Notes under the pieces: model-generated
Database searches by the model: none
Told to the model about the DNA's origin: nothing
The model's input: only the letters and a program-made list of their open reading frames with translations
Program-made: the position numbers and the translations under genes
Source of the DNA: Anas platyrhynchos
Taxonomy: Eukaryota; Chordata; Aves; Anseriformes; Anatidae
Assembly (NCBI RefSeq): GCF_047663525.1
Contig: NC_092588.1
Location: 106,845,001 to 106,909,000, forward strand
Direction: 5' to 3'
Length of the DNA stretch: 64,000 bases
Shown: positions 13,730-26,700 of the stretch, piece after piece
Layout: every line of letters starts with the position of its first letter
Position numbering within the stretch: the first letter of the stretch is position 1

Positions 13730-16700
13730 CAAAGCTCAAATCCTCCTGCTCTGCACACGCCGCTGCCCTTTGGGAGAAAAGGACTGCTGTCTCCTGACAA
13801 TGACAGGACAGAGCTGACAGCAACCAGCCAAATCATTTTGACTCCATTGAGGAGATGGCCATAGTGAAAACATAGGGAAATAAGTTACATTTCGTGTTAG
13901 CAGCAAATGAATCCATGGGTTATTTTAGTATATTCTTATTCCAGGATACACTGAATCTGAACTTTTAATACAAGATCATCATCACTTTGTTGTTCAGCAG
14001 AGTTTTATTCTGTCTTGTGGCTCTCTTTCAGCTGCTGTTGCGTGGGGATTTTCGTTTTTGGCTTTATTATTGCTTGAGGAGGAGGAGTGAACAAAATTTC
14101 ATGCTTTTTGCAGTGGCATTATTGGAAATATTGCATTTTCAACCAATTCACCTTTGACAATTATACAATCACTGGGGCTTAATGGGGCTTCATTACTTTC
14201 CTGTAATGGCATAGATTGTCTCAAAGCTTGGTGATGTGCTTGAGCTATCCCTCTTGCCACAGCATCACTTTGATGACAGCACTACAAAGGATGCCAGAAA
14301 GTGCAAGCAGCCTGGTTTTGCTTCTACTCTTTGTTATTCCACCACGCGAAACAACACATTGCTAAATAAGTGCACGGCTTTCAAGTTCAAGAAATGCTAA
14401 ACTTGTTCCTCATGTAGAAAAGCTTTAGTTAAAGTACCTTACCGTAATTCAGGGCACTGCCGTGTGAAATAGGAGCACACTACAACAATGTGTGTGTTAA
14501 GCAAACCCAGAATGTGGTGTATGTCGTCACTGCCTTAGCATAATCCTCTTTCCATCTGGGTCTGCAATTTTGCAGACAAGTGATATCATGGAAAATGGAT
14601 TTCTCTCCTGTATAGCCAATGGAAAAGCGGGCGAAAGTGGTTTGGTATTTATTGTGCATGTCCACAAAATTTGTGCGGTTCTTTCCATAAAACCAGCTAG
14701 GTCTTTCTGTAGCGGGACTTTGATGAAAGCCTCTATACAAATACAAACGATTATTAATGTGTTCTATGAATCATTATCAAAATAGTAACAAACTTAAAAC
14801 TCTTCTCTGCTAACATCCTGTATTCTCTTCTTTAGAACGCTCTCAGCGATTACCATCACTAAATTCAACCTCAGAGTAATTATTCTCAGAAACGCTACCA
14901 GTGCTCATTACCACCTGCAAGCCACCTTTCCCCATTATGTGACAGCGATGTTCCCATTCTTGATCAACACTGATGTTCAGATTTGTGTAACTTGAGGTCT
15001 TTTTCTCTGAATCTAGCCACTTCTGCATGGGATTTCCTTCAACGCCAAGTGCTTTTGGCGCTCGGGTTAATAGTGCTTTTTGGCATGTGTCTGGAGTAGG
15101 ATTTAAGGAGTGATGTTAGCATTCCTTTGCAGATTTTCAAACCTCCCCTGGCTAGGTTTTAGCATGGATACATTGTATATACTACGAAAATATGTCTGCT
15201 GTCACATGTTATCCTATATTGCCATCACACCTGGGATCAGGGCCAGCTTGTGGGTACAGATAGAGAAGTCTGTCTCAGGTGGTCTGTCCTCCTCAGTGCT
15301 TCTCTGTGGTTCCTGCGCTGGATGAGGTGAGAATTTGCTGTCTGACCACTGTATGCTGCCTGGGCAGCACTCCTGCTGCTGCTGTTAGCCGTGACCACAA
15401 GGGTCAGGGCAAGAAGGGGAACAAGGTGAATGAGGCAGTAATTGCTGTTAGGGCTGGGAATGGTTCTTCCTTGCAGCAGAAATCACTGACACATCTCTCA
15501 AGAGATGCTGCTGGGGCTAGGGAGAGATGTAGCATGATGCTACATTGGGTCTTAAAATATAAAATAAATTGTTTTTGCAGTCAGACAACAGCCATTAGCC
15601 TGCTGATGCTTAAATTTAGTTAAAGAACAGCTTTACATGCATAAATGAAACACTTTTTCAAGTCCTCCTAGCCAAGCTGTAATCCTTTCCTGCCTCTTGG
15701 GAGCATGCACTAGGCATAAACTCAGACTGATGGATTCTAAATTCATTGGATGAATTTAGGAAGCACATTAGAAAAAGGGAAGAGTGAGGAAAAAAAAATA
15801 AAAAAATAGAAGAATTCAGGGTTGCCATCAGCTTTCTGATAATATAAATGTTTGTATTTACGTCTATACCCATCTGCTGACATGAGTAATTCTTCAAATA
15901 TCTCTCAAATAATCTATATATACTCTATTGTTATTTCCTTAGTAATCTGGCAAGGGACATCTGCAGTCTCTGGAAAAATAAAGTCATTTGCCATGAATTT
16001 GGCAGACTATGGTACTACCAATTTTGATAAATAGTCTACAGGGGAAAAAGTGAGAAAGGGTAAGACCTGATAAGTGTAATTTAGAAACAAACTAGTTTAA
16101 CTTTTCATTTTAAAAGTGACCCTCTTTCATTTTTACAACGAGGTTTAAAATCTAGAGTCTTGAAGCTAAATTGAATAATTATCCAATTCCTTATCCAACC
16201 CACATGATCTTTTTTCATTTATTTGATGCAGACCCTGAAGTGAAAAGTCCATTATTCAGTCAGCTCCAAAGGGTGTTAGCTTGAGAAGCCAGAACAGGGA
16301 ACAGAGGTGGGAGAGCAGGGCAGAGTGGAAGGAGTGATAAGCTCAGTACTAGCTGTTGGTTGACATTACAAAGATTGTTTTTGTCAAGGGAAGAGGTGGA
16401 AATATCCTCTGTCCTTTTCTATTTTTTGTTCTTTAAAGAAAGTCAAATTTCACAGTGGCATTCCCAAATGATTAAAAGCTATGTACATCAGGCTTCGCTC
16501 TCCCTCCAAGTTACCTCAAGAATCATGAGGCTGTTATCTTCAATATCCTTTTCCCCCTCCAACAAGGTAACTTCTTTTCTTCTTTTGTTTATGTTGACTT
16601 AAGCTTCAGCAATATGACACTGGAATTATAGGCTTTTAGTGAAAATCTTGAAAAAGAGTATATCTTGGTTAACACTGTCAGTCAAAGAAGTAGGTACAAA

Positions 16701-19700
16701 CATCTAAGAATGCATCTAAGAATGTGTCCTCCAGTTATTTATCGGCAGTAAGTGCACTGAATCCAAAACGTCTTGTAACACAGCCTGATAGTTTCAGATG
16801 GGAGCCCTCCAGAAGGCATGCCTGCATCTTTACAAAATACTGATCTGGAGCTAGCTTGACAGCTCAAATTCCAAGTGGGCTATCTGATAACTTCGTGGGT
16901 TGAATATAAGCAATGAAAGAGTCCAGAAGTTTGCCCGCTGCTCCATCTAGTGCTTGTATCTTATAGGATCATGAAGTATCTTTTTCTTCTGAACTCTAAT
17001 ATCCTAGGAGAGGCATGGATATGGCAAGGAGCAGCTTAACTTCTAGGGAGCACTTCTTTTCCACTGGCTTCCTTGCTCATGAGGGCTCTCTGTTAGAAAG
17101 CCTTCTCTTTTACCAGCCTCTCTTCTGCCTGCCAACCTGCTGCAGTGAACAAGTGTTCCCAAAGGCAGGCTGAACTGCCTTTGCAAAGGGGTGATCCTTC
17201 AGGAACATTTAGGGGAAAAGAAATATATAAAGCATGAGACATATTGATTGCTAGGGTCGTGGTGATAAAAGCACAGTATTTATGTCAAGAATTTTGGATC
17301 CGGTTTAATGAATTTTGTATTTAAGATGATTATTTCTAAACTAAAATAGCTTGTTTATACTCAGTAAGTGTCAAATCATGGAAAAGTTAAGTCTCTTGGC
17401 AGTATAGTCAAAGGGACATAATGTAGAGGCTAGAAGACGGAATATCACAGTGGTCAGAAATGTGGGGAAAACATAGTTTCACACAGTGTCCGCTCTAGAA
17501 GTGTAAACAGTGGCAAGGAAGGTTTCTGAGTATAAACTGAATTGTCATAAATTACTTTGTCAGAATTGTCTCTGTTAGTTTTTACTTTGGCCAACTATCG
17601 CTTCCCAGGCAGTTCCCAATCACAATTCAGAAGATATTCTAGGTCAAGGACCACTCCCATATACAGATGCACACGTGTTTTGGTGAAGAGAGAATTTAAT
17701 AAGATGGTTGCTGGTGTTCCTTTCCATTTGGCCCAGGCATAGATGTTTTCCCAAAGTGTAGATGAAGCCCCAGTGTAATGCTGTGTAACTGAGAATTTTG
17801 ATCCCTTGCAGACCTAGCCTGAGAGCTTTGGCTCTGTAACTCCTACTATAATAGTTCATGTTTCTATCCCTAGGCATCCAGGGAGTGTGGTAGGAAAGGA
17901 GATGGCTCTCACAACCATGCTAGAGTACATCAGAAGGAAATTTTTAGTGTCTTATATTACTTTCTACATTTTGTAATTCTACAGCTGGACCTATACATTC
18001 GATTTTTAAGTATGACTCTAGTCTAACTAGCTCTTAGAGATGTCATTGCTAATAATCATCAACTACTACATCACTAGCTGGCCTTACTATCTTCCAGAAT
18101 ATAAATAGGATCAAAACAAAGGAAGCAGTCATATCAGCATACTATAATAGCCAGGCACTACATGTTGCCACAACACACTAAATATTCTCACCTGGAACTG
18201 AGAAATTTTTCTCCATGCTGTCTTTGTAAAACTCTTTCTGAATTTATTTGTTTATCTTCCTCGTTTTCTTTCTCTCACTTTCCTCTCCTCCAAAACAAAA
18301 GCAATTCTTGCCCTAAAACTGCCAGAGAGGAAGAATGGACCTAGCACCTGCCAGAGATGTCAAGTATTGAGAATAAGAAATGGCCCGTTAAAGACAAAAC
18401 CCTGAAGAAACAAGAGAAAACAAAGTGGAGTGGGAAAGTGCTTGTAGAGAGGAAGCCCATTCTGCTGCTTGTATATCCGTCAGGTCTTTATTTCAGAACA
18501 AATCACTCCACAAAATAAAATCCCAGGCAGAAGCGTTAATGGGGTAGCCGTGAGTGAGGGCACTCGTGGGTCACGCAGCCGGGTAGGACATTTGTACCCT
18601 GCTCTGTCCTCACCCTCCCAGAGATAGCCTCTATCAACTTGTTTGGAAACACATCTCCGGAGCTGGCTGCTTCATGGCAACAGGGAGGCTGGGACCGGAG
18701 CTTATGTACGCTATCTCGGCAGGAGAGCTCCATTAATATCCCTGACAAGATCTCTTTATCCTGTGCCTTCCTAATCTGCAAGACAACAGGGAAAGAGAGG
18801 GAATTCTCTGAGCTAAACTGAGTCCCTGCTGCGTGCGATTGTTACCGTTTTTACTTTGTAAAAGTTGTGTCTTTGTTTTATCAGATGCTTTGATTTTTTT
18901 TTTCAAAAGGAGAAGGAGGGAAATATTTTTGTTATTCCTATTCTGGGAGGGGTTGCGCAGCAGAGGCTTCTATGTCCTAAAACATGCCAGCATCCAGCCC
19001 TCCCTCCTCATGAATCCTGCCCTCTCCCTATGCCCTCTGCCCCCAGACTTCCCCTTGTGCATGAAGACCTGGGAGTCTTCTGCCGGTTGGGATTTCTTCA
19101 GTATCTGCTTATGCAATCGCTAACGTCTCTTCTCAGTAGTTGCTGGGCCTGTGCTGGGAAGAGAAATGATGGTTTCTCTTCACGAGCTGCCTGAAATTAG
19201 AACTTACTGGCTCCTCAAAGGGAAACAGCACTTCTGACAGCACTTGAAAAGCAGCCAAGTTGTTTTGAAATGTCAAATAAACGTAGAAAAAGGAAGAGAG
19301 GTTGAAGGGCCCTGATTCAGATTTTTCATTTAGATCCCTCTGTACCCTTAGTACTACACTGAGTAATTAAGTGCAATGTTCTGTATATATAGGAGGTCAG
19401 ATGACATTATATAATGGCCCTTCCTGGCATGAAGATGTCTGAATTCATGCCAAAGCATCGCTTTTTGTAGCACAATCTTACCCCCACCATGTAACAATTT
19501 GGCTTGGTGTTAGGTACATTTGAAGAGGCAGCAAAGCCTGTATGAAACTTTAAGGATTGACTTTAGTTTCATCATTCCAGGTGGCATTAGAAGCGTGCAT
19601 GGAGCAAATCAGGAAGCAGTGCAGCTTCACGAGAGACAGCTTCTGAGCGCTGCTGCGGCTTGCTGGCCGAGCACCACAGGCTGTTTACAAAACAGAGGCT

Positions 19701-20639
19701 TATGCAAGATGCTACGGTTTGGATGTTGAGTTCAAACGCTGCAAAATCGGAGGCATCTCAGTTCCTGCCAACTCCTCCTGTCTACTGATCATGAGGGGGT
19801 TATTTCAGATTGCCCCTCTTGGTCCAGGTGTGTATTTCCTTTCTCCCTGGAGTCACAGTGTGCAGTGGTCGGCTGCGCCTTCCCTTTTGTGAGAAAGCTG
19901 TTTGCCCCAGATGTTGGCACATCACCTTGAAATGGGAGAATTTTGGTTGTCCAGCAGAAAGGATCAGTGTTTTAAACATAACATCCTCCTCCAGCATACA
20001 GAGAATTGCAGTGCAGCAGGGACAAGGTAAAGAGTTGTGACGCTGTGTGCTGGAGGGAAAGAGAACTGGGTCAGAGAGAAGAACAGCGCCCGAGGAACAG
20101 ATGAGGAAGGCAAGAGAAAGGTACAAAATCCTATGCTAGGGGAAAAGAAACACAGCCATGGAGGGAGCAGCTCTGACCACATCAAAGAAAACTACAGCAG
20201 CACTCTTGCCTGCCCAGGAATGAACTCGCAAGACAAACACAGGTGTCAGTCTCCAAAGGATCTGACCCTGTGCATTCACATGAACACAAACACGTTATTT
20301 CCTTTCCCTCAGACAGATGCAAACCTGTCAGAGCAAAACCTGGCTGTTAGGGAGATGGCTAGTGTGGCTTCGTGTGGCGAAGAGAAAAAGCTAACAGATA
20401 ATACACTCATAATTTTATTTCTCTTTAATTTCTCTTCATGACATTCTCATTCTCCCTTGTGACTGTGTGAAGGAATCCACATCTTTTAGCTAAGTCTCTT
20501 AGGAAACTGTGACTGAAAGGGCCGTTCATCTCAATACCATGCATGCGGTGCGTTTTCCCTTTCCTGTTCAGAAACTCTTGGGGGAAAAACAAACGGACAA
20601 ATACATAAATAAACACCCCATCTCCCCGCTTGCGATGCC

Positions 20640-20799
20640 CAGGCACCTGCTTAGCCCCTTTGCTCGGCAGGCTGCAGCCGCCGGCCATGGCCGTGGCGCG
20701 GGGCAGGGTGACACCTGCTGGGGACGGAGGAGGGCGCTGAAATGGCGGCGCCTCAGCCAGGAGGGGCCAGCGCCCAGCCCTCATGGCGGCCTGCGGCTG
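20640..20799. other. GC- and CpG-rich patch upstream of a CR1
   Basis: About 15 CpGs fall in 160 bases, including GCCGCCGG and GCGGCGCC blocks, in otherwise AT-rich DNA. The patch directly abuts the plus-strand CR1 that follows. It may be more of the same element (CR1 bodies are GC-rich) or an independent CpG island. I could not match it to a CR1 segment by eye and no transcript start is evident. Confidence 0.4.
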
Positions 20800-21105
20800 C
20801 CTCAGGAGGGGAGCAGAGGGGCAGGCGCCGAGCTCTGCTCTCTGGGGACAGCGACAGGACCCGAGGGGACGGCATGGATCTGGGACAGGGGAGGGTCAGG
20901 CTGGGGGTTAGGGAAAGGTGCTGCACCCAGAGGGTGGTCAGGCACTGTCCCCAGTCACTGAGTCAGCTGGAGTTGAAGAAGCGTTTGGACAGTTCTGTCA
21001 GACATATGGCTTGATTTTTAGGTAGTCCAGTGTGGAGCCAGGAGTTGGACTCGATGGTGCCTGTGGGTCCCATCCAACTCAGGGTATTCAGTGATTCTGT
21101 GATAC
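20800..21105 (+). mobile_element. CR1 LINE, 3' end with ORF2 C-terminus
   Basis: The translation holds the end of CR1 ORF2 (SDRTRGDGMDL, GRVRLGVRE, QRVVRH and, after a gap, LKKRLD). The typical 3' UTR follows: 'gtggagccaggagttggactc', 'gggtcccatccaactcaggg', then 'attcagtgattctgtgatac'. The orientation is plus. It is 5'-truncated, as most CR1 copies are, and it looks relatively young because the ORF2 end is readable with few breaks. Confidence 0.85.
20882..20913 (+). other. G-quadruplex motif inside the CR1
   Basis: Five runs of three or more G with loops of one to seven bases satisfy the usual G4 pattern on the plus strand. The motif is internal to the CR1 ORF2 end and is probably a property of the element rather than of the locus. 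Confidence 0.45.
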
Positions 21106-22654
21106 GAAGGGCCAAATTTTAGTCCCTGCTGAGGCAGTGCATGGAGCCACCGACCTGCACACACGGCTTGGTTGGCCCACAAGAGCTGAGATGTGGCAAA
21201 GGTGCCCAACCTGTCCACATGACAGCCTGTGCTACCCTACCGGCTGGCTGCCTTCCCTGCTGGAAGTCCAGTACAACCCTGGAGAAAACGCCTGGCACTG
21301 GCGGAGGCCGGGGCAGCAGGTGTGTTGCACTGGGTGGGCGCACTCACACATTTTGGCCAGGTACCAAGCCTGGCCAGGTAGCCTTAGCTTGAAGTACCTA
21401 AGACAAAAATCAGCAAACAGCCTGGGTTAACTGTGTGGTAAGAACATATCCTTAGATCTCTTAACTTCTCCCATCTATCAGATTGTTAGATAATTTCAAG
21501 TCAGGTGAGGAAAGTTTTTCTGTTTTCTAAATTTGTCTTTTTCCTCTGTATTTCTACTGTTCTTTCCAGGCAGCACAGGGTAATTTTCAGGTTCATTTTT
21601 ATTTGTTAAGGTCTCACTTATTTTTTTTTCCATAAAAACAACCAGCTTGGCAAGACCCAGAGGTAGACTGAAGTACTAGTCTCTTTCTGATGGGTTTACT
21701 CACTCAGCTTCTTAGGTGGGATCCCAGCTCTTGCTCCTCCCCGTAGTGATTTAGCACAAGTCTAATAAGAGAAAAGGAAACAGAAAAACCTTTCGTTTTG
21801 AGAGTGACAGGGAGAACTACCATGAGACTGTAAAAATTAAAGGCTACCTTTTCCTGTTCCACAGTACCTGGCCTGTGATTTAAGAGAAGAGTGGTCCTGT
21901 ATTGCAGCTGAACTTCGTGGCTTGGAAGGTAGAAAGGAAGATGTGGTACCTGTAGCTGGAGGCAAAGAAATAAAAAAGCCAGCTTCGGAGCAGAGGTGAG
22001 TGTGGTGTGGGATTGATGCGCGAGGGAAGTGGGTACAGCCTGTGGCACAAATGGAAGTGAGGACTGGGCATATTGAGAGACAAACCAGAAGGAGATTGTA
22101 GGGCTGGTAACAAGCAGAGCACAAATGCCACTGTTGTTTTACTTCCAGCTTTTGGAAGAGCTGGCTACAGTAAATGTTGTGCATGTTGGAGGTAGGCATG
22201 GGGCATTCAAAAGACTGACCAACTGTGTTGCTCTGTTATGGAAACAAGCGTCTCCTTCCTATACATAGTGATATCTCACATGTACATTATATATCTCAAC
22301 CAATTCGTTGTTTTCTCCATTCTATTTCTAGTACTTGTTCTGTTGTTTCCTTGTAAGCACAGACATTCCTGTGGCTTGTTGTTGCCTCGCTATCTGAAGT
22401 TCTCACCTCTCTGCCAGTTGCCCTGCACAGTGAGTTAAAACTCCTTTTTCCTATGCTTAGGATCCCACCATGTTCTTCTACCCCAAATCCTTGCAGCTGT
22501 TCACTCGTCTGCTTTTCTGCCTTTCTGAGTGATTACAGTGCATTTCCAACCTCCTGTTCTCTGCTGCCTAGGAAAAGGGGATCTTTCTATGTGGCCATCC
22601 AAGAAGTGAGCTAAACTTAATAAAGTAAATTTAATAGAACCATGGTAATGTGTA
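21106..22654. other. intergenic DNA between a CR1 and the STMND1 remnant
   Basis: Nothing was recognised apart from the exon-like segment at 21865-21995. Confidence 0.5.
21865..21995 (+). other. exon-like segment, plus strand, unrecognised
   Basis: A textbook acceptor (accttttcctgttccacag|TACC) and donor (GCAGAG|GTGAGT) enclose 131 bases. The phase-0 frame is open for 43 codons plus two bases and gives a hydrophilic, protein-like reading (DLREEW, LRGLEGRKED, GGKEIKKPASEQ). I do not recognise the protein and found no partner exon with matching phase nearby. It lies just beyond the presumed 3' end of the STMND1 remnant, on the opposite strand. It could be an internal exon of an unknown gene or lncRNA, or chance splice consensus in intergenic DNA. 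Confidence 0.3.
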
Positions 22655-22740
22655 TGTGCTCAAACTTAGATACGTAAAGAGCAGACAGGCGGGTCATTAA
22701 TCTATCTCTTCCTCGCTTTGCTTATTTGTTTTTTTCTTTA
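22655..22740 (-). pseudogene. possible decayed last exon of STMND1
   Basis: On the minus strand a short run reads KTNKQSEEEI (EEEI encoded at 22714-22703). It is followed by stops and, after a frame change, by RLSAL. In human STMND1, by memory, the segment after exon 4 contains KTKEEEIRKRL. The order fits, but the match is short and lies in an A-rich stretch. No convincing pyrimidine-rich acceptor precedes it, and the phase does not follow cleanly from exon 4. Chance is a real alternative. Confidence 0.22.
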
Positions 22741-23619
22741 AATTAGTGTGTAAGAACTTAAAATTAGATTCAATTTCCCCAGGTGAAATAGGTGGTAGCA
22801 GGGCTCAGCTGTCCCCTTGAGATAAATTGTCTACTTATGCTCCAGGAAAAGGCAGTTGCAGGGAACAGAGAGGTTCCCTTTTTTCAAGATGGCTTAGATC
22901 CAGATTGTTTCATTGATGCAGTTGTAAGTTATATCAGACTCAATAGTAGAGCCCTCAGTGTAATCATTTGTGGTTCCTTCTGCAGTTATTTCATTTATCA
23001 GTACACCGAGCTCCTCATCTGAAGGTGAGGGCTGGGGGGTGTCTGTCCTTCCTTGACTTCCACAACTTATGCAGTCCTTCTCAGTCTGTTCACCTGTAGT
23101 TTGGTGGGCAGTTGCTGGAAAAAATGCAATGTGTTGCGCTGTATTGCTCAGTTCCTCTTCCCTAATCTAATACAAAACAGAAAAACCCAATTGCTTTATA
23201 AAGAGGGATGGAAGTACATAGAAGATGTATGAAGCACATGCAGGAGGTTGTTGTTTTGTTTTGTTTCGTTTTTTTTTTTTTACCCAAATGTGATCAGAAT
23301 ACCACTCCAGTTAGCACTGAACTTAGGCAATTTATTCTGGTGTCCATAGAAGATGCATCTTTTTATTACAGGAAAAACTGCTCCAGAGGCTCCTCTCCTA
23401 TGCATAGTTTTAGGATAATCTTTAGGCTTTCAGAAAAATTAATCCATCAATATGGCCTTTTGACACCTATTAGATTAATACAGGATCCACTGTGCTGCCA
23501 CTGATCAGATTTTGGTAGTACCTGGCACATAAACTATCTGCATCAGGTCAGTTTATAAAAAGCAGAGGATTTTAGGTAGTGGAGCAAATGCTGGAGGACA
23601 TGTAGCAGAATCAGATGAC

Positions 23620-23742
23620 CTGTTATTTTCTGTTCAGCAGAAATCTTCATGTCCTTCTCTGTAAAATCATCTACTTGTTTTCAAAACAAATTTTTTCCAG
23701 CCTAGCTGGTGTCTTCTTCAGTGTCTCTTCCAGGGCATCTCT
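23620..23742 (-). pseudogene. STMND1: STMND1 exon 4 (start of stathmin-like region, frameshifted)
   Basis: A strong acceptor (tttaatgtctctacag|AGA) opens this exon in phase 0, matching the end of exon 3. It reads RDALEETLKKTPARLEK and then ICFENK, followed by TAG at 23673-23671. In the next frame the sequence continues as VDDFTEKDMK and SAEQKIT. From memory human STMND1 runs EKPLRKPPSRLKK, then QVKDFTMKD, in one frame. The missing Gln codon and the local bases (AACAAG then TAGAT) fit loss of one CAAG copy from a short CAAGCAAG tandem. The deletion would shift the frame ahead of the coiled-coil segment. The donor proposed at 23618-23619 (ACAG|GTCATC) is weak, so the left boundary is uncertain. 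Confidence 0.65.
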
Positions 23743-26700
23743 CTGTAGAGACATTAAAAGCTTTCAGCAGAGTGGATTTTCATGTTGGAGTGATGCTTTG
23801 CTGCTTAACTTCTGCTTTCTTTTCCCCTGCATAGAGGTGATGTACTCTGATACCAAAAGAAGCCTGGGAATAATGTGCTAATATTCTCAGTGTTCACTCA
23901 TGAGTGAGTGTTTGTAGTGAGAATTCCCATTTTCTAGTGAGTGATGGGTCTGAGGCTTGCAATGTTGCTGTATGCACACCAGGTGTGGGAATTTGGTCAT
24001 GAGGCCATGGCTGTTTAGGGAAGTTACTTTACTACTATTACCAAAGAGATTTAAGAATGGTTTTGTTAGAGCTTCATAATTATGATACTGCTGGCCTCTA
24101 CTGCATGCAAATGAGCAGCTCAATCCTAGATCACTGCTGCTGAGGGCAGCGCTTACTCCTAGAAAGGTGTGGTGATTGTTTGAGCAGCCAGGAGGCTGAA
24201 GTCTACTGCTGCCTGTATGATAAGCAGTTTTAGTAGTGTTGAACTCAAACCAAGGACCTATGGTGAAATACTCACTGTCCTGTTTGTAAGTCTCCTGAGT
24301 TATCTGCTCCCCAGACTTCTACTGCCATAAATAACCCTAGAAGTCAGGCCTCACTGCCAGAAGTGTTAAGTGCTGCAAATAGTGTAGAGGATGACTCATT
24401 TAGTGAGATGAAGGCAGGGCATGAATCAGTAGGAAGAAACCTGATATACAAAGGAGACATTTTGGATACAGATGACACACCAAAAAATTTGAACAAAGTA
24501 ATGTTCAATCATCATAAAAACGAAACAAAAGACTTATTTTTTTCTTCCCCTTTGGGGAAAAAAAAACAAAACAAACAACAAACAAACAACACACCTCTTT
24601 TCTAGTGACAAAGGGTACTCGAATGAAAGCCTAAAATGGGAAGGTATTGAATCCTGAGTTTGTCATTTCCTTACCCAAGATAAAAAGTGGACTGTACAGG
24701 AAGAAATAAATTGAGAATTCTTCCTTATATGTCCAAACTAAACAGGGTATTTAGCAAACAGGTTGCTTTCCGGGTTGTTCTGTGTCTGTATAAGGTGAGC
24801 AAATAACTTTGAGCTAAATAGTTGTGGGAGATCAAGGAACCCACATTGAAAGCTGACAGCAATGGAAAAGCTAAAATAACATTTGCACATCTTTTGTAAA
24901 TGCTAACTCATGGTAAGTGGACCAAATTCCTGTAAACTGCTCAATTTGAAACTAGCTTGGGATCCTTTTGGTTGCCCTCTAGCTTATACACATAGGTAGA
25001 CTTGGAAAAAGGGTACCTGATAGGTTATATGCCATAACTACTGGTACACTAATGAATTCAGTGTCCAATGTTTATTAAAAGCTTAATGTAAACTCATCAG
25101 GGGTGAGGATGAAGCTGTCATATCTGACATCAACTAAAATCTTTTTGAAGTACTGGAATAAAAATAGCAGTGACTTTGAAAAATAATAATAAAAATAAAA
25201 AGGACAAAACATAATAATTCAAAGAAACCTAGCCATCTGTATTTTAGGTTGAAATCTGTCTCTACTGGAGTTTTAAGTAAGAGCTACTGTTAAAATTGTA
25301 GAGGCTAGTTTATCCTGTGATGTGTGCAGCTCTTCTTGGCTCTGTTAGACTAGACTGATAAAATGTTGCTCTCAAAAGTTCTGGGCCTTTAGAGCAGTAA
25401 GGTGTAGAAACATGCATCTTAACCTATTCTGCTTTGTTCAGAATGAAGTGAAGGACAGTCAAAAGGTTGAAGGCCGAAAAGCTGTTTCACAGTTTTGGCA
25501 GCAATAGGAAATTCTGAGAAGACGGGTAATGCTGCCATGGCTTAAGGGATGCAGATACTTGTATGGAATAGAACTGCAAACAGGAAGGGAAAAGCCTTGC
25601 AAGGGTATCTCAGTCTGCAGTGTTACTGTAAAAACAAGCTCAAACCTGGTTGCACTAGTCTTTTGTAGCGTGATGAAGTCTGAGTGCTTTATTTCGTTGA
25701 AGCTGGTGCTGGACTGAAATTCAGCACAAAGCCATTCATGCTTATATACAGTCAATTTTAAAATTTCAGGTGTCATTTTACCCACGTGTTAATGCTCAAA
25801 ATTCCTAGCTGTGTGTTGTAATTTGGGATGTGTTAGGGTATAACTCTTTTCTACTGTGTCTGTATTCAGTACATTTAGCCCCTCTATTCAGAGGTAATCT
25901 GCTGGATTTTTAGTTCTAATGTAATAAATTATTCTTACAGGAGGCAGCACAGGCCAAATTTTCTATTGCTACTAGGGGAGAGCTAACAGTTAGCACCTAG
26001 TGACAGATTTATGTTTTCACTTGTAGGCTGCCCAGCAGTGGGCCCAGCCTGAATGTAAAATATTGCTTGGAAAAGTTGGCTTTGTTAGTGAAAAAGTACA
26101 AGGCTCATTTTTTTTAAAGCTGTATTGATTATTTTTTTTAATATTAAAGAGAAAAAAAAACCCACAACCCTCCTTCTGCTGAGAGGAAGGATATAGAAAC
26201 TCTCTAAGGAAAAATAGCTCAGACTGAGCTTCTGTCAATAAAATTGTGTAATTTAATACTAGACAGCTTTTTAATACAGGAGGAAAAAAGAACAGACACT
26301 CTCCTGTCTCAGAAGGGGAAAAATACAAAAACCTGCCTGCAGTATGTTACCTAAATCTAGCCGCAGAGGGGATAATCCCTTCAGGCACTTGAAAAATCTG
26401 TGGGGAAATAAGGCTAAGGAGAAGCTGTACTCAGATATCCTCCAGCCCCATTCTCCAAAGTGATGGCAACAGGATGTGTGTGGTGCAGCACCAGTGGCCA
26501 GACAGCAAGGTGGCATTTGCTTGTTTAGTCCTTTTTATGAAGGCTTCCATCTTACCTTAATATAAGTGGCCAAGGTTAGAGATGTGTAAGAAGCAACTGA
26601 CCTTTAACACAACGCTTGACAAAAAAGAATAAGCTTGAATTCAGAAGCAAAAATAAGTCTTAGGTTAATACTCAGAATAGTTTCTTAATCAAATACATTT

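Larger units (their letters stand above)
7030..20640. other. gene-free intergenic DNA
   Basis: AT-rich sequence with simple repeats only. No transposon was recognised, and no coding exon of RBM24 or CAP2 was seen. Stretches near 12.5-12.8 kb and 14.1-14.25 kb look non-repetitive and could hold conserved non-coding elements, but that cannot be judged from one sequence. Confidence 0.55.

Noticed and set aside
20742..21014. 90-codon plus-strand frame
   Set aside because: Its second half is the CR1 ORF2 C-terminus (SDRTRGDG, QRVVRH), so it belongs to the retrotransposon, not a host gene.
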